A stretch of 64,000 nt of DNA from JASEGV01 sp037443545. Lineage in GTDB: Bacteria; Bacteroidota; Ignavibacteria; UBA10030; BY39. Of this stretch, positions 1-9,925 are shown piece after piece. Location of the stretch: contig JBBIOD010000004.1 of NCBI GenBank assembly GCA_037443545.1, positions 1-64,000 on the forward strand. Reading direction: 5' to 3'. Both the position numbers and the translations under genes were made by a program. Below the pieces are notes generated by a model. It was not told the DNA's origin, ran no database searches, and saw only the letters and a list, made by a program, of their open reading frames with translations. Position 1 is the first letter of the stretch; the number at the start of each line of letters is the position of its first letter.

Positions 1-729
1 ATTATGCCTAAATGTAATTCATCGGAACTGAAATATGTATAAGGTGAATCGTGCTTATAAAATTTCCCGACCGAGGGATCACGAAACAATACACATCCAC
101 AACCGTAGGGCTGAAGTCCGTGCTTGTGTGGGTCTATGACTATTGAATCGACTTCGTTCAATCTGCTGTATGTCAATTTCGTTTCTTCGTTCAAATTATC
201 GGCGAGAATAAAATAACCTCCGTAAGCTGCATCTGTATGCAATCTGAAACCGTATTTATCTTTCAGTAAGAGTAATTCAGGTAATGGATCAACTGAACCG
301 ATAGCAGTTGTGCCAATGGTCGCTATTCCCGTGCCTACATCAACGCGTTCAAGCAAATTTTGGAGTGCGTCAATATTCATTCACCCTTTGTTATCGCACG
401 CAACGGATTCAAACTCTAAACCAAGAACGTGCTTATCCGTTTATGTGTATAATGGGCTTGAGTAGAGGCAACCACTTTTTTACCCGGATGTATTTGAGAT
501 GATACCCATAGCGCTCCGAGGTTTTCGAGTGCGGTTTGAAGAACGCAAAGAGATTCTTTTTCGAAGTTCCGAACTCGTAGATGGTTTTCACTCCCTTGAT
601 TGTTGGTAACGTTGTGCAAATGCTTCGGTCATAGTTGTCTCCTGTTTCGATTTCTGTCGAATAGCTATTCATAATCATCAGTTTTGGCTTAATATCTAAG
701 AAAATCGGGTATAGTCTCATAGAAAACAA
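1..729 (-). pseudogene. Decayed PLP-dependent (group II) amino-acid decarboxylase
   Basis: Read on the minus strand, 380 to 1 translates to a clean decarboxylase segment: HTDAAYGGYF (cofactor-binding Asp) and then DPHKHGLQPYGCG, where the Lys would carry PLP. It runs off the window edge. Upstream the reading frame is broken. A TGA (about 382-384) interrupts an otherwise continuous match at a position where relatives have Arg in a GRM-D motif. A one-base loss near 419-421 shifts the frame after KRISTFLG. A second frame change lies around 500-620: one frame gives ALWVSSQIHPGKK and STQAHYTHKR, and another covers 433-729. The family is the aromatic-L-amino-acid/glutamate decarboxylase fold type I group; the exact substrate cannot be told. 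Three separate lesions make this a pseudogene rather than a single sequencing error. The 5' boundary is uncertain. Confidence 0.8.
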
Positions 730-813
730 CTTCGCTTTATTTCATTTTCATATAGATTCTTACATGAGTCAACGAATACTTTTCCTTTAGATTTTTAGAG
801 GCAAATCGAAAAT

Positions 814-842
814 TTGACACTGAGTTAATTTATATTTATCTT
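814..842 (+). promoter_or_regulatory. Sigma70-like promoter for the SBBP-repeat gene
   Basis: TTGACA at 814-819, a 17-base spacer and TATCTT at 837-842 lie 37 bases upstream of the ATG at 879. The same geometry recurs upstream of many other genes in this window. Found by eye; no transcript data. Confidence 0.5.
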
Positions 843-878
843 TTCTATAAATTTGTTAATTATTACTTAGTCATCAAT

Positions 879-3800
879 ATGAAAAAATTTATATATATAC
901 TTTTCTTATTGCTCTTTAGTTCGTCAATAATTTATACTCAAATTACCCAACAATGGATATCAAAATATAATCACAAAAGCAGTGCTGACGACTCCTTCGA
1001 ATTTGTAGAACTTGATAATTCCAAAAATATTTATGTGGCGGGAATTAGCAATTATCAATTTACCATAAGTAAATACAATACTTTTGGAGTAAAGTTATGG
1101 ACAGTTTTTGCCGACAATAGCTTTGGTGAGGACAACTACATCGCAGGAATGAAGCTTGACGCTCAAAGAAATGTTTACATCACTTCTTGTATAATCGGTC
1201 CCGATACTTCGTACGATATACTAACAATTAAATATAATACGAACGGTGTTCAACAATGGGCAACACGATATAGCAGTGGCTCAAAAAACGACGACATTGC
1301 AACAGGGGTAACGGTTGACGCCTCAGGAAATGTTTATGTATCCGCTTATAATTATCACCCAATCAGTAAGAACGATTTTATTTTGATCAAATATAACGCG
1401 AATGGTACGCAACAATGGGTACGACGTGATAACGGCCCGGGTAACGGCGACGACTTCCCAACGGCAATTACTATCGATGCACTAAATAATGTTTATATAA
1501 CCGGCTCGACTTATAATCCAACTTCTTTCATAGATTTTATGACTTTGAAATACGATTCTGCAGGGTTAAGACTCTGGCTGGTAACTTATGATGGTATCGG
1601 TTTCGATGAGGATATTCCTGTAACAATTGGGGTAGATAATTTTAATAATGTATTCGTTGCCGGAACAAGTTACGGAGATACAACAGACATTGATATTGCA
1701 GTTGTAAAATATAACTCAAGCGGTGTACGACAATGGGCGGCACGCTACAACTCACCAGGTAATTTCGAGGATATACCTACCGCTTTTCGCATTACAAGCG
1801 GGGGTGCTGTTTACCTTACAGGTTATACCTACAACCTTTTCGAGGATTACAACTACCTGACTGTTAAAATTAATACAACAGGTAGCGTAGGTTGGGGAGT
1901 TCAATTCAACGGCTCTGGCAATGCAGACGATTTTGCAGAAAGTATAGATATTGACAACTTTGAGAACGTATATGTTACTGGTACAACATCTTCTCTTTTA
2001 GGTGACGCTGAATTCAACACAATTAAATATAATGCTGTTGGATCTCGGCAGTGGAATCGACTTTATATTCTTGAAACTAATTTTTCGAGTGAAGCAAATA
2101 AAATTCGAGTAGATTTATCTGGCGACATCATTGTTACCGGTGCAGGTTTTTCAGTTGAAAAAGCCTACGATGCTTTGATACTCAAGTACAATAATGCGGG
2201 CACGGTTCTATGGTCAGAACGTCAGAATAATTTCGATAACCAATCATACGAGGATATTCCGTATGCAATTACCACCGATAATCTTGGGAATGCTTATGTA
2301 GTCGGATCGAGTTTCGACAATGGAACTTTATACGATTTTCTGATTATCAAATACGGTACAAACGGAGATACATTATGGACTGCTCGTTACAACAGTCCTT
2401 ACCACGATAATGATGAAGCTGTTGCTGTTGCGGTCGATGCCTCAAAGAATGTTTACGTTACAGGAAGAAGTTACGCGTATCATAAAGGTGATGATATAGT
2501 AACAATCAAATTTAATGAAAATGGCATCGTGCAATGGATTCGAAATTTCAACAGTTCAAATGATAGCACCGATAGACCCATCGCTCTTTCAGTTGATGCC
2601 GCAGGTAATGTTTATGTGGTTGGTTATAGTTTTGGTGGAAATACCGGTTACGATTATATTACAATTAAATATAATACAAATGGAACACAGCAATGGGTGA
2701 GCTATTTTAACAGTTCTACAAGTTCCGACGATTTCGCTGCGACGTTAGGCATCGATAAAGCGGGCAATGTTTATGTTACTGGATATTGCACGACTACAAC
2801 CTCCGGAAACAATATATCTACAGTTAAATATTCAGCCGCAGGCGGACAGCAATGGGTAAAGTATTACAACGGTCCATCGAACAGTGACGATTTTGCTACT
2901 TCAATCGCAATCGATTCCTTAGGAAATATCATTGTTGGAGGCTCGAGTGTTGGAGTCGGTACATCGAACGATATCGTGTTAATTAAATATAATCCGAACG
3001 GCGATCAACAATGGGTTTCGAGATATGACGGACCAGCTAACAACGTTGATTATCCTAAAAGCATCTTCGTAATTCAATCGGGAGAAATTTATGTCGGCGG
3101 ATGGAGTTTTGGAACTACATCATACGCTGATATGATTGTTCTAAAATATTCTTCAAATGGGGGTCGAATTTGGGAAGCTCGTTATAACGACAAGAGCAAC
3201 GATTACGATTACCTAGAGGGGATGATTGTTGATCAGTGGGGAAATTCATACATATCTGGCACAACAGGTGGCTCACAAAAAAATAATTATGCTACTATAA
3301 AATACAATACGGCCGGTGAATTACAATGGGTTGCATATTATGCCAATCAAACGAGTACAGCCGACGAAGTTATAGCAATGGCGATGGATAATTTAGGTAA
3401 TATTTTTGTTACGGGCGCCGAATATGATTCGCTCGATTACTCAGATGTAATAACAATAAAATACAGGCAAACAACATTTATGTCGGGATCCGTATTTTAT
3501 GATTTAAATAATAACGGAGTGAAGGACGAAACCGACCCACCGCTTGCAGGGTGGAACGTTCGCATAAGCGGACCAAAACGAGATTCCGTTACTACAAATA
3601 TTAATGGTCAGTACGCTTTTGCCGATATTCCGTTCGGAAATTATACTCTCAGCCAAGCTATTAATCCCGGTTGGATACAAACTTTACCCGTTGGGGGAGG
3701 TGCGTATTCAGTATCAATCTCGTTCGGTAATTTAAGCGCTGTCCATAATTTCGGAAATTATTCAACAACTGCTATAAGCTATTCGGTCGATGCCAAGTGG

Positions 3801-4937
3801 AATATGCTATCATTGCCGTTGCGAACAACAGATAGGAGTAAGACATCTATTTTCGGGAGCGCTAATTCGTCAGCTTTTACATTCGATAATAGTTATGTTG
3901 TTCACGATTCGCTGGCTTATCTTAAAGGATATTGGCTAAAATTTCCGTCGGCTCATCAAATATGGTTGGCGGGTAGTGCGTTTGACGCTGATTCGATCGA
4001 CCTGAAAACGGGATGGAATATGATTGGTTGTACAAGTAATCCTTTCCCAGTCAAATCGCTGATTACAAATCCTCCAAATATTATAAGATCTCCGGTTTAT
4101 GCTTTTCTGAACGGATACTCGATTTCAGATACGATAAAACCGTCGAAAGGTTATTGGGTAAAAGTTTCTCAAGGCGGAAAACTTATTATGCGTCCCGGGT
4201 CAACGCTTTCCAAACACAACTCACTTGCAGAAGATATGATAAATCAAAGCAACAAATTATTCATTACCGATAAAGGAGGAAATTCATGCGTGCTCTACTT
4301 TGGAAGTTTTGAAAATGCCTCTTTCGATGCGGGTTACTTTTTAGCGCCGCCCCGACCACCGGCGGATGTTTTCGATGTGAGATTTGACGGCGAATCATAT
4401 CTGTTCAACCACAAAATTAAAAAAGAGAATAAAATTAATATTTCGGCTTCCGAGTACCCAATTAAAATATCTTGGGAAATTTTGACCGGCGAAAATTATG
4501 AGCTTGTAACTACAAAAGGTAAATTATTAACCGAAGTACACACATCGTCGGGAAGTTTTGTTTTGGATGATAAGAATCACACTGTTTTATATCTCAAATA
4601 TTCAAATCAAAACGGAGAAACAGATATTCCAACAGATTTTGCACTATCTCAAAATTATCCGAATCCCTTCAATCCAGTTACGATAATAAATTATCAGCTA
4701 CCCCGAGTAGCAAGCGGGGAACATCGCGTAACGCTAAAAGTGTACAACCTACTTGGTCAAGAAGTAGCAACACTTGTAGACGAACAAAAGCCGGCTGGTA
4801 GGTATGAAGTTCGATTCTCCACCGAAGGCGGGTCCGACTATGGCGGAGACGGTTCGCAATTATCAAGCGGTGTATTTTTTTACAGATTAGTAGCTGGAAA
4901 TTTTTCCGACATTAAAAAACTTATAATATTAAAATAG
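879..4937 (+). CDS. Secreted SBBP beta-propeller repeat protein with SdrD-like B domain and T9SS sorting domain
   Basis: 1352 residues. An N-terminal signal peptide (MKKFIYILFLLLFSSS) is followed by about 16 repeats of roughly 50 residues between residues 25 and 865. Each carries an I-KYN-NG-QQW motif, a DD-P pair and a GNVYVTG core, as in SBBP (beta-propeller) repeats. From about residue 868 there is an SdrD B-like Ig module (GSVFYDLNNNGVKD). It is followed by a duplicated WN-LSLP/GYWVK module, a PPRPPADVFDVRF segment, and from about 1254 the type A T9SS signal (QNYPNPFNP, then VYNLLGQEV, ending KKLIILK). The protein is expected to be exported by Sec, cross the outer membrane through T9SS and sit on the surface or be released. 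The ligand is unknown. It is 7 bases upstream of the M28 peptidase gene, probably one operon. Confidence 0.85.
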   Translation: MKKFIYILFLLLFSSSIIYTQITQQWISKYNHKSSADDSFEFVELDNSKNIYVAGISNYQFTISKYNTFGVKLWTVFADNSFGEDNYIAGMKLDAQRNVYITSCIIGPDTSYDILTIKYNTNGVQQWATRYSSGSKNDDIATGVTVDASGNVYVSAYNYHPISKNDFILIKYNANGTQQWVRRDNGPGNGDDFPTAITIDALNNVYITGSTYNPTSFIDFMTLKYDSAGLRLWLVTYDGIGFDEDIPVTIGVDNFNNVFVAGTSYGDTTDIDIAVVKYNSSGVRQWAARYNSPGNFEDIPTAFRITSGGAVYLTGYTYNLFEDYNYLTVKINTTGSVGWGVQFNGSGNADDFAESIDIDNFENVYVTGTTSSLLGDAEFNTIKYNAVGSRQWNRLYILETNFSSEANKIRVDLSGDIIVTGAGFSVEKAYDALILKYNNAGTVLWSERQNNFDNQSYEDIPYAITTDNLGNAYVVGSSFDNGTLYDFLIIKYGTNGDTLWTARYNSPYHDNDEAVAVAVDASKNVYVTGRSYAYHKGDDIVTIKFNENGIVQWIRNFNSSNDSTDRPIALSVDAAGNVYVVGYSFGGNTGYDYITIKYNTNGTQQWVSYFNSSTSSDDFAATLGIDKAGNVYVTGYCTTTTSGNNISTVKYSAAGGQQWVKYYNGPSNSDDFATSIAIDSLGNIIVGGSSVGVGTSNDIVLIKYNPNGDQQWVSRYDGPANNVDYPKSIFVIQSGEIYVGGWSFGTTSYADMIVLKYSSNGGRIWEARYNDKSNDYDYLEGMIVDQWGNSYISGTTGGSQKNNYATIKYNTAGELQWVAYYANQTSTADEVIAMAMDNLGNIFVTGAEYDSLDYSDVITIKYRQTTFMSGSVFYDLNNNGVKDETDPPLAGWNVRISGPKRDSVTTNINGQYAFADIPFGNYTLSQAINPGWIQTLPVGGGAYSVSISFGNLSAVHNFGNYSTTAISYSVDAKWNMLSLPLRTTDRSKTSIFGSANSSAFTFDNSYVVHDSLAYLKGYWLKFPSAHQIWLAGSAFDADSIDLKTGWNMIGCTSNPFPVKSLITNPPNIIRSPVYAFLNGYSISDTIKPSKGYWVKVSQGGKLIMRPGSTLSKHNSLAEDMINQSNKLFITDKGGNSCVLYFGSFENASFDAGYFLAPPRPPADVFDVRFDGESYLFNHKIKKENKINISASEYPIKISWEILTGENYELVTTKGKLLTEVHTSSGSFVLDDKNHTVLYLKYSNQNGETDIPTDFALSQNYPNPFNPVTIINYQLPRVASGEHRVTLKVYNLLGQEVATLVDEQKPAGRYEVRFSTEGGSDYGGDGSQLSSGVFFYRLVAGNFSDIKKLIILK

Positions 4938-4944
4938 TATACAG

Positions 4945-7878
4945 ATGAAAAAAATTATATCTACCTTTTTCCTTCTATCATTTTTGGTTGGGAATGCCTT
5001 TTCGCAATCAACTCTATTGGATTCTTTAATCAATAAAGTTTCTGTCGATAGTTTAAGATTATACATCAGGCAGCTTTCTGGCGATACGAGCTGTGTTATC
5101 GGAGGTTCGCCATATACGATAGTGTCGCGGCATAAATTTCAGCCGGGCAACGATAAAGCTGCACAATATATACTAGAAAAATTTCGATCATTCGGACTTA
5201 CAGCCCAGTACGATTCATTCAGCACGACAGGGAAAAATGTAATAGGAACAAAAGTAGGCACGCATTTCCCTAATAAGTATTATGTTGTCTGCGGTCATTT
5301 CGATGCTATGCCAGCGGGAACGACAGCACCCGGGGCCGACGATAATGCCAGTGGAACTGCCGCCGTGATTGAATTAGCCAGAATTTTATCGCAATACAAT
5401 CCTCAATACACTATCAAGTTTATAGGCTTCGATGAGGAGGAACAAGGTTTAGTTGGAAGCCACTACTATGCAACACAAGCCCGTAACCGCAACGATACTA
5501 TTTTGGGTGTAATTAATTTAGATATGATTGGTTACGATGGCAACAACGACGGAAAAATTAATGTGCACTCAAAGAACGTTGCAAACACAGTTGCAATTGC
5601 TAACGATTTTGTGGAGAATATAGCTGTCCATAATATCGGCTTAGTTCCTGTCATTGTGGCTTCCCAGCCGTACAGCGACCACGAAGCTTTCCTTCAAAAA
5701 AACTACGGCGCTATTTTAGTAATCGAAGATAATAACGATTTCAATCCATATTATCATACTACAAACGACAGATTCCAGTTTATCAATGTTCCCTATTTCC
5801 ATAAAATGGTTAAGGCAACCATGGCTACTTTAGCAAAGTATGCACTCAACTTAAAAATTGGAATTGAACACACTCCCATTTCATCGGGCAACATAATTGA
5901 CCCTCGCACAGCACGGGTAAATATTGTTACAGGATTAACTGTTGGCAGTGGTAGTGTGCAGCCAAGGCTGTACTATCGCGTTGATTATGGTTCTGGTTTC
6001 AGTCCTTTCAATTATGTTAATGATGTCGATGGTCCTACAGGTTCTCAATACGAATTTGTTATTCCGGGACAACCACTCGGAACAACCGTGGAATATTATA
6101 TAGCCGTTCAGGATCAAGGAGCTCAATTTTTACAAACGGCTCCTGTCGGTGGTAGTGGTGTAAACCCACCGGGGTTAAATCCACCACCGCAATTTTACAG
6201 GTACATTGTGGCAAATATAACAACTGCTCTTACCGAAAGCTTTAAATCATTAGCGCGATGGAATTCGGTTTCGCTCTGGGGGTTAACTTCAAATTATTTC
6301 GTATCACCCACTTCTTCGGCGACCGATTCGCCGAGTGGCAACTATCTGAACAATACAACAAATATCCTTTTACTGAAAGATAGTGTTAGCTTAAAAAAAG
6401 CTTATGGTGCTACGCTGGAATATTCTGCACGGTGGGATTTAGAGAACGGATACGACTATGTGCAAGTTATGTTATCTACGAATTTCGGTTCCACGTGGAT
6501 TCCGTTAGCGGGTAGTTATACAAAACTCGGTTCGGGCAGTTTCCAACCAACCGGACAACCATTATACAACGGATTACAGTCGGCTTGGATTACCGAACAA
6601 ATAAGTCTTGATCCGTATATAGAAAATGATATAAAACTCCGCTTATATTTCCGAAGCGATGCCAGTGTTGTGGCCGATGGTTTTTATGTGGATGATATAA
6701 AAGTTACAGTTTATAATAAAGGAGTTCAACCTGTTGTAACATATTTGAATACAAATGAGGGATGGAATTTATTATCGCTGCCGATATCTTTAGTCGACCC
6801 AAGATCATCTGTCTTGTTCCCCAATTCAACTTCCCTGACTTATGGATTTAATGGATCATATATAATTGCAGATTCCATAAAAAATGGATATGGCTACTGG
6901 GTAAAGATGGACAGTTCTCGCACCCATACATTTATAGGGAATAAGATAGACAGTATAACAGTTGCTCTTAAAAAAGGTTGGAATTTGATTGGAGGGTTAA
7001 ATCAGAATATAAATGTTTCTGATATTACCACAATCCCACCCGGTTTAATATCAAGTCAGTTTTGGGTGTACAATGGCGGGTATTCAGAATCTCCTGTAGT
7101 CGAAATGGGAAAAGGGTATTGGATAAAACTTTCAGCAAACGGAAGCATCAAATTTATAAGCCCATCAGCGACTGGTTCTAATTACACAAAAGTGCAGACA
7201 AGAAACAGGAATGCAATAAAAATTATAGATGCTAAAGGTAACTCAACAAAATTATACTTAACCGATACTTTCGAGGCGGATCAATTTATTGAATTCCCGC
7301 CGCAAGCGCCACCTGGTGTGTTCGATGTAAGATTTGTAAATGATAAATTTGTCGGACTTTTATCCGATGAAAATATTATGAATATAAATTATGCAGATTA
7401 TCCGGTGCAATTGTTTTTTGAGGGGGACGAAAATGTTAGTTTGCATTTAACTTCGGATGATGCGAATGTTAAACTCGACCAGTACTTATCGGTTCATTCG
7501 CCGGTGTATGTTACACACGGAATTTCACGTATAAAAATTACTAGTAGCGGGTTACCCGGCGAGTATGTGTTGAATCAGAACTATCCGAATCCGTTTAATC
7601 CGAAAACTATAATCAGATATCAAATTCCGTACGCCGGACGAGTTACTTTGCGTGTTTATGATTTGTTGGGACGTGAAGTTGTGCAGTTGATTGACGAGTT
7701 TCAAGTTGCGGGTTACAAGTCGGTTGAGTTTGATGCAAGTTCCGCCCAAGGCGGTCTACCGAGTGGTGTCTACTTTTACAAACTCGCTGTAGTTCCTCCT
7801 ACATCCTTTGGCTCTGCTCACGACGGCGGATCAGGGCAAGCGTTTACGAGTGTGAGAAAAATGATCCTCCTGCGTTAG
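4945..7878 (+). CDS. Secreted M28 family zinc aminopeptidase with T9SS sorting domain
   Basis: 977 residues with a signal peptide (MKKIISTFFLLSFLVGNAFS). The M28 exopeptidase domain spans about residues 20-300. Its expected di-zinc ligands are all visible: H118 (GHFDA), D133 (GADDNASG), E165/E166 (DEEEQG), D193 (NLDMIGYD) and H271 (YYHTTND). A middle region (about 315-580) looks like Ig/jelly-roll material with repeated beta-rich segments. Then come the duplicated WNLLSLP/GYW module, PPQAPPGVFDVRF, and a T9SS type A signal (QNYPNPFNP, ending RKMILLR). Likely an extracellular peptide-scavenging aminopeptidase. The gene directly follows the SBBP-repeat gene, so both are probably transcribed from the promoter at 814. 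Confidence 0.88.
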   Translation: MKKIISTFFLLSFLVGNAFSQSTLLDSLINKVSVDSLRLYIRQLSGDTSCVIGGSPYTIVSRHKFQPGNDKAAQYILEKFRSFGLTAQYDSFSTTGKNVIGTKVGTHFPNKYYVVCGHFDAMPAGTTAPGADDNASGTAAVIELARILSQYNPQYTIKFIGFDEEEQGLVGSHYYATQARNRNDTILGVINLDMIGYDGNNDGKINVHSKNVANTVAIANDFVENIAVHNIGLVPVIVASQPYSDHEAFLQKNYGAILVIEDNNDFNPYYHTTNDRFQFINVPYFHKMVKATMATLAKYALNLKIGIEHTPISSGNIIDPRTARVNIVTGLTVGSGSVQPRLYYRVDYGSGFSPFNYVNDVDGPTGSQYEFVIPGQPLGTTVEYYIAVQDQGAQFLQTAPVGGSGVNPPGLNPPPQFYRYIVANITTALTESFKSLARWNSVSLWGLTSNYFVSPTSSATDSPSGNYLNNTTNILLLKDSVSLKKAYGATLEYSARWDLENGYDYVQVMLSTNFGSTWIPLAGSYTKLGSGSFQPTGQPLYNGLQSAWITEQISLDPYIENDIKLRLYFRSDASVVADGFYVDDIKVTVYNKGVQPVVTYLNTNEGWNLLSLPISLVDPRSSVLFPNSTSLTYGFNGSYIIADSIKNGYGYWVKMDSSRTHTFIGNKIDSITVALKKGWNLIGGLNQNINVSDITTIPPGLISSQFWVYNGGYSESPVVEMGKGYWIKLSANGSIKFISPSATGSNYTKVQTRNRNAIKIIDAKGNSTKLYLTDTFEADQFIEFPPQAPPGVFDVRFVNDKFVGLLSDENIMNINYADYPVQLFFEGDENVSLHLTSDDANVKLDQYLSVHSPVYVTHGISRIKITSSGLPGEYVLNQNYPNPFNPKTIIRYQIPYAGRVTLRVYDLLGREVVQLIDEFQVAGYKSVEFDASSAQGGLPSGVYFYKLAVVPPTSFGSAHDGGSGQAFTSVRKMILLR

Positions 7879-7912
7879 TCCTCGGAAGGTGAAGGGTGAT
7901 GCGGTAACAATT

Positions 7913-7943
7913 GGAGATACACCCGGCGGGTAGTATCTACTCC
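7913..7943. terminator. Terminator-like hairpin between convergent genes
   Basis: GGAGATAC at 7913-7920 can pair with GTATCT-CC in 7932-7943, with an inner ACCC/GGGT stem. It lies between the ends of the M28 gene and porQ. There is no clear T-tract, so intrinsic termination is only a guess. Confidence 0.3.
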
Positions 7944-7944
7944 G

Positions 7945-8886
7945 TTAGAAAGATATGCCAATCGCTATGCGATGCAGTCCACCAATTTTACCCAGAGAAT
8001 TAAATGCGTAATCGACTTTGTATTCGTTGAGAACAAATCCTCCGCCGAGCGAAAATCCAGCAAGTCCAGAACTCTTCCCGATTTTTAAATCTTTCCGTTT
8101 TTCATTGTTGTAGCCAAACCGGAATTGAACATTCTGAGTAACCATAAATTCTCCTCCAATCGAAAATACTTGAAATCGCGACATAAAGTTATTATGCTTA
8201 TCAATTAATCGATTGAAACTGAAATTAATAACAAGCGGCAAGTGTTCAGGCTTAACCGAGGCGCCAACTTTTAAATCTGTTGGTAAACTTTCTTTAGTGT
8301 TCATATACGGGTCTAATTGTGTTCCAAGGTTCAATAAACTTGCACCAACGAGAAATTTATCGGGCGTAACCACATAGGTTACTCCCCAGTCGAGAGCTAC
8401 CGCAGTCGATTTATATTTTTCTATTGCTGAGTAAATTAATTTTAAGCTTGCCCCGTAACCTAAATTATCGTCAAACTGATTGGCATAACCGACCGACATC
8501 GCAATTTCGTTTGCTGTAAATTTTCCTAACTCATCGCCGAACTCGTTCCGTTTCACAAACTCGCCGTAGTTGGTATAAACAATTCCTCCACCGACGTAGC
8601 CAAACCCGCTTAATTCTTGAACATAGCTCAAATGTCCTGATTTAATATCCAACAAATGTTTAAAAAATCCGAACGAAATTTGAGGCGTTGCTACCGTTGT
8701 CATTCGTGATGGGTTATAAAAAATTGTATTCGGGTCGTTGGTAGCAAGCAAAAAACTACCGCCGAGTGCGGCAGCCCGCGGGCCGGCATCGTTGCGCAAA
8801 AAATCGAAAGTGTTGTTGCTACCTGCGTATAGTTGTGAAGCAAACAGGAAAAAAAGCAGATGTAGGGAAACTTTTTTAAAATTCAT
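7945..8886 (-). CDS. porQ: PorV/PorQ family outer-membrane protein, likely T9SS protein PorQ
   Basis: 313 residues with a signal peptide (MNFKKVSLHLLFFLFASQLYA). The mature N-terminus has the PorQ-like motif NTFDFL-N-AGPRAAALGGSF-----NDPNTIFYNPS, followed by alternating beta-strand segments typical of a FadL-like barrel, ending in an aromatic residue (GISF). In T9SS bacteria PorQ belongs to the attachment/shuttle side of the system at the outer membrane, which fits the many T9SS substrates nearby. It lies 54 bases downstream of hemD and may be read through from the haem operon. PorV is the alternative assignment within the same family; length and N-terminal motif favour PorQ. Confidence 0.7.
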   Translation of the reverse strand: MNFKKVSLHLLFFLFASQLYAGSNNTFDFLRNDAGPRAAALGGSFLLATNDPNTIFYNPSRMTTVATPQISFGFFKHLLDIKSGHLSYVQELSGFGYVGGGIVYTNYGEFVKRNEFGDELGKFTANEIAMSVGYANQFDDNLGYGASLKLIYSAIEKYKSTAVALDWGVTYVVTPDKFLVGASLLNLGTQLDPYMNTKESLPTDLKVGASVKPEHLPLVINFSFNRLIDKHNNFMSRFQVFSIGGEFMVTQNVQFRFGYNNEKRKDLKIGKSSGLAGFSLGGGFVLNEYKVDYAFNSLGKIGGLHRIAIGISF

Positions 8887-8940
8887 CTTTTAAACCTATC
8901 AGTTAATTTGATTACAATTTATTAAAATAGTAGAATAAAT

Positions 8941-9717
8941 TCAAGCCAAAATATTCCTCTCCATCCCCTCAACCATTCCTTCGATAGTTGAAGGTTTGGC
9001 TATAACAGCCGGTTCTAATCCAAACTTTCGTAAAGCCTCAGCAGTTACATCTCCGATAACAGCAAATATGGTCAGCTTTGTGAATCGTGTCCTTGTCTCT
9101 TCGGAAAAAAGTGAAAAAAAATTTTTAATAGTGGAAGGACTAGTGAATGTTACAACATCAATATTACCGGCCAATAATTCTTTTTCTACCCAGCGCAGAT
9201 TTTCAGGAACTGCTTTTTCTGTTTTATACACGACCACAGATTTGACTTGGGCGCCATACACGGAAAGTTTTTCGATGATAACATCACGACCCAAATTGCC
9301 GCGAGGGAAAAGGAATTTTTTGTTTCGAACGTTAAACGTTTTTATTGTTTCCGCCAAAGATTCGGCAGTAAAATTTTCGGGAATTGCGTTTATTTTGAGT
9401 TTATTTTTTTCGAGTAGTAATTTTGTTTTTTCGCCAACAGCAAAGATGAGCTTCGAGCTAAGAGCGTTGAAACGGGATTTTGTAAAGCTAAGTCTTTGTA
9501 AAAAATGCTCGACAGCATTGCGACTAGTAAATATGATTCCGTCGAATGAGTTCAAATTTTCTAAAGCTCGGTCGCACTCCTGCCAATCATCAGGGTCTGC
9601 AATTTTGATTGTCGGAAATAAGATTGCTTTGCCGCCGCGCGATTTAATCAATTCGATAAACTCATCAGCCTGATCCTCGCTTCGAGTAATAAGTATAGTT
9701 TTATTTGTTAAGGACAT
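8941..9717 (-). CDS. hemD: Uroporphyrinogen-III synthase
   Basis: About 258 residues from the ATG at 9717; an upstream in-frame ATG at 9744 adds nine residues. The internal start is preferred because MSLTNKTILITRS matches the usual beginning of the family. The enzyme cyclises hydroxymethylbilane with inversion of ring D to give uroporphyrinogen III. Two Rossmann-like halves are recognisable: KTILITRSEDQADEF and GGKAILFPTIKI near the start, FTSRNAVEHF, VGEKT, FPRG and VTFTSPSTIKNFF in the middle, and VIGDVTAEALRKFG near the end. HemD is poorly conserved in general; its place after hemA-hemC makes the call firm. Confidence 0.88.
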   Translation of the reverse strand: MSLTNKTILITRSEDQADEFIELIKSRGGKAILFPTIKIADPDDWQECDRALENLNSFDGIIFTSRNAVEHFLQRLSFTKSRFNALSSKLIFAVGEKTKLLLEKNKLKINAIPENFTAESLAETIKTFNVRNKKFLFPRGNLGRDVIIEKLSVYGAQVKSVVVYKTEKAVPENLRWVEKELLAGNIDVVTFTSPSTIKNFFSLFSEETRTRFTKLTIFAVIGDVTAEALRKFGLEPAVIAKPSTIEGMVEGMERNILA

Positions 9718-9794
9718 ATCTGTTTTCTGGGCAAACGACCTCATCTCAAGTGGTTGACGAAAATCTTTGTGTGTCGCGGTGTTGATACTTTATT

Positions 9795-9885
9795 ATTGAA
9801 TTAAACCAAAGAATTCCCGCTTGCCAAAACGAAGCGGCTGGCAGGCTTACCACGAAGTCACCGATTCGCCTTGGGCGAACACTAA
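9795..9885. repeat. Structured spacer between hemC and hemD, possible dispersed repeat
   Basis: The 180-base gap breaks an otherwise tightly packed operon. It holds a perfect hairpin TTCGCC-TTG-GGCGAA (9865-9879), a second imperfect inverted repeat (CTTGCC about 9820, GGCAGG about 9840) and the string ACCACGAAGTCACC. No open reading frame is evident. It resembles a small non-coding repeat insertion, but copy number cannot be judged from one window. Confidence 0.35.
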
Positions 9886-9925
9886 TAAATATTTAATTTT
9901 TGGTCAACCCCTTTAACGGACGAGG

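Noticed and set aside
846..855. TATAAATTTG as a Bacteroidota -7 box for the gene at 879
   Set aside because: The nearest TTTG upstream is 31 bases away, outside the usual spacing; TTGACA-17-TATCTT fits better.
900..3470. Regularly spaced similar DNA segments that look like a repeat array or CRISPR
   Set aside because: Period is about 150 bases, copies are diverged and in frame; they are the coding of SBBP repeats.
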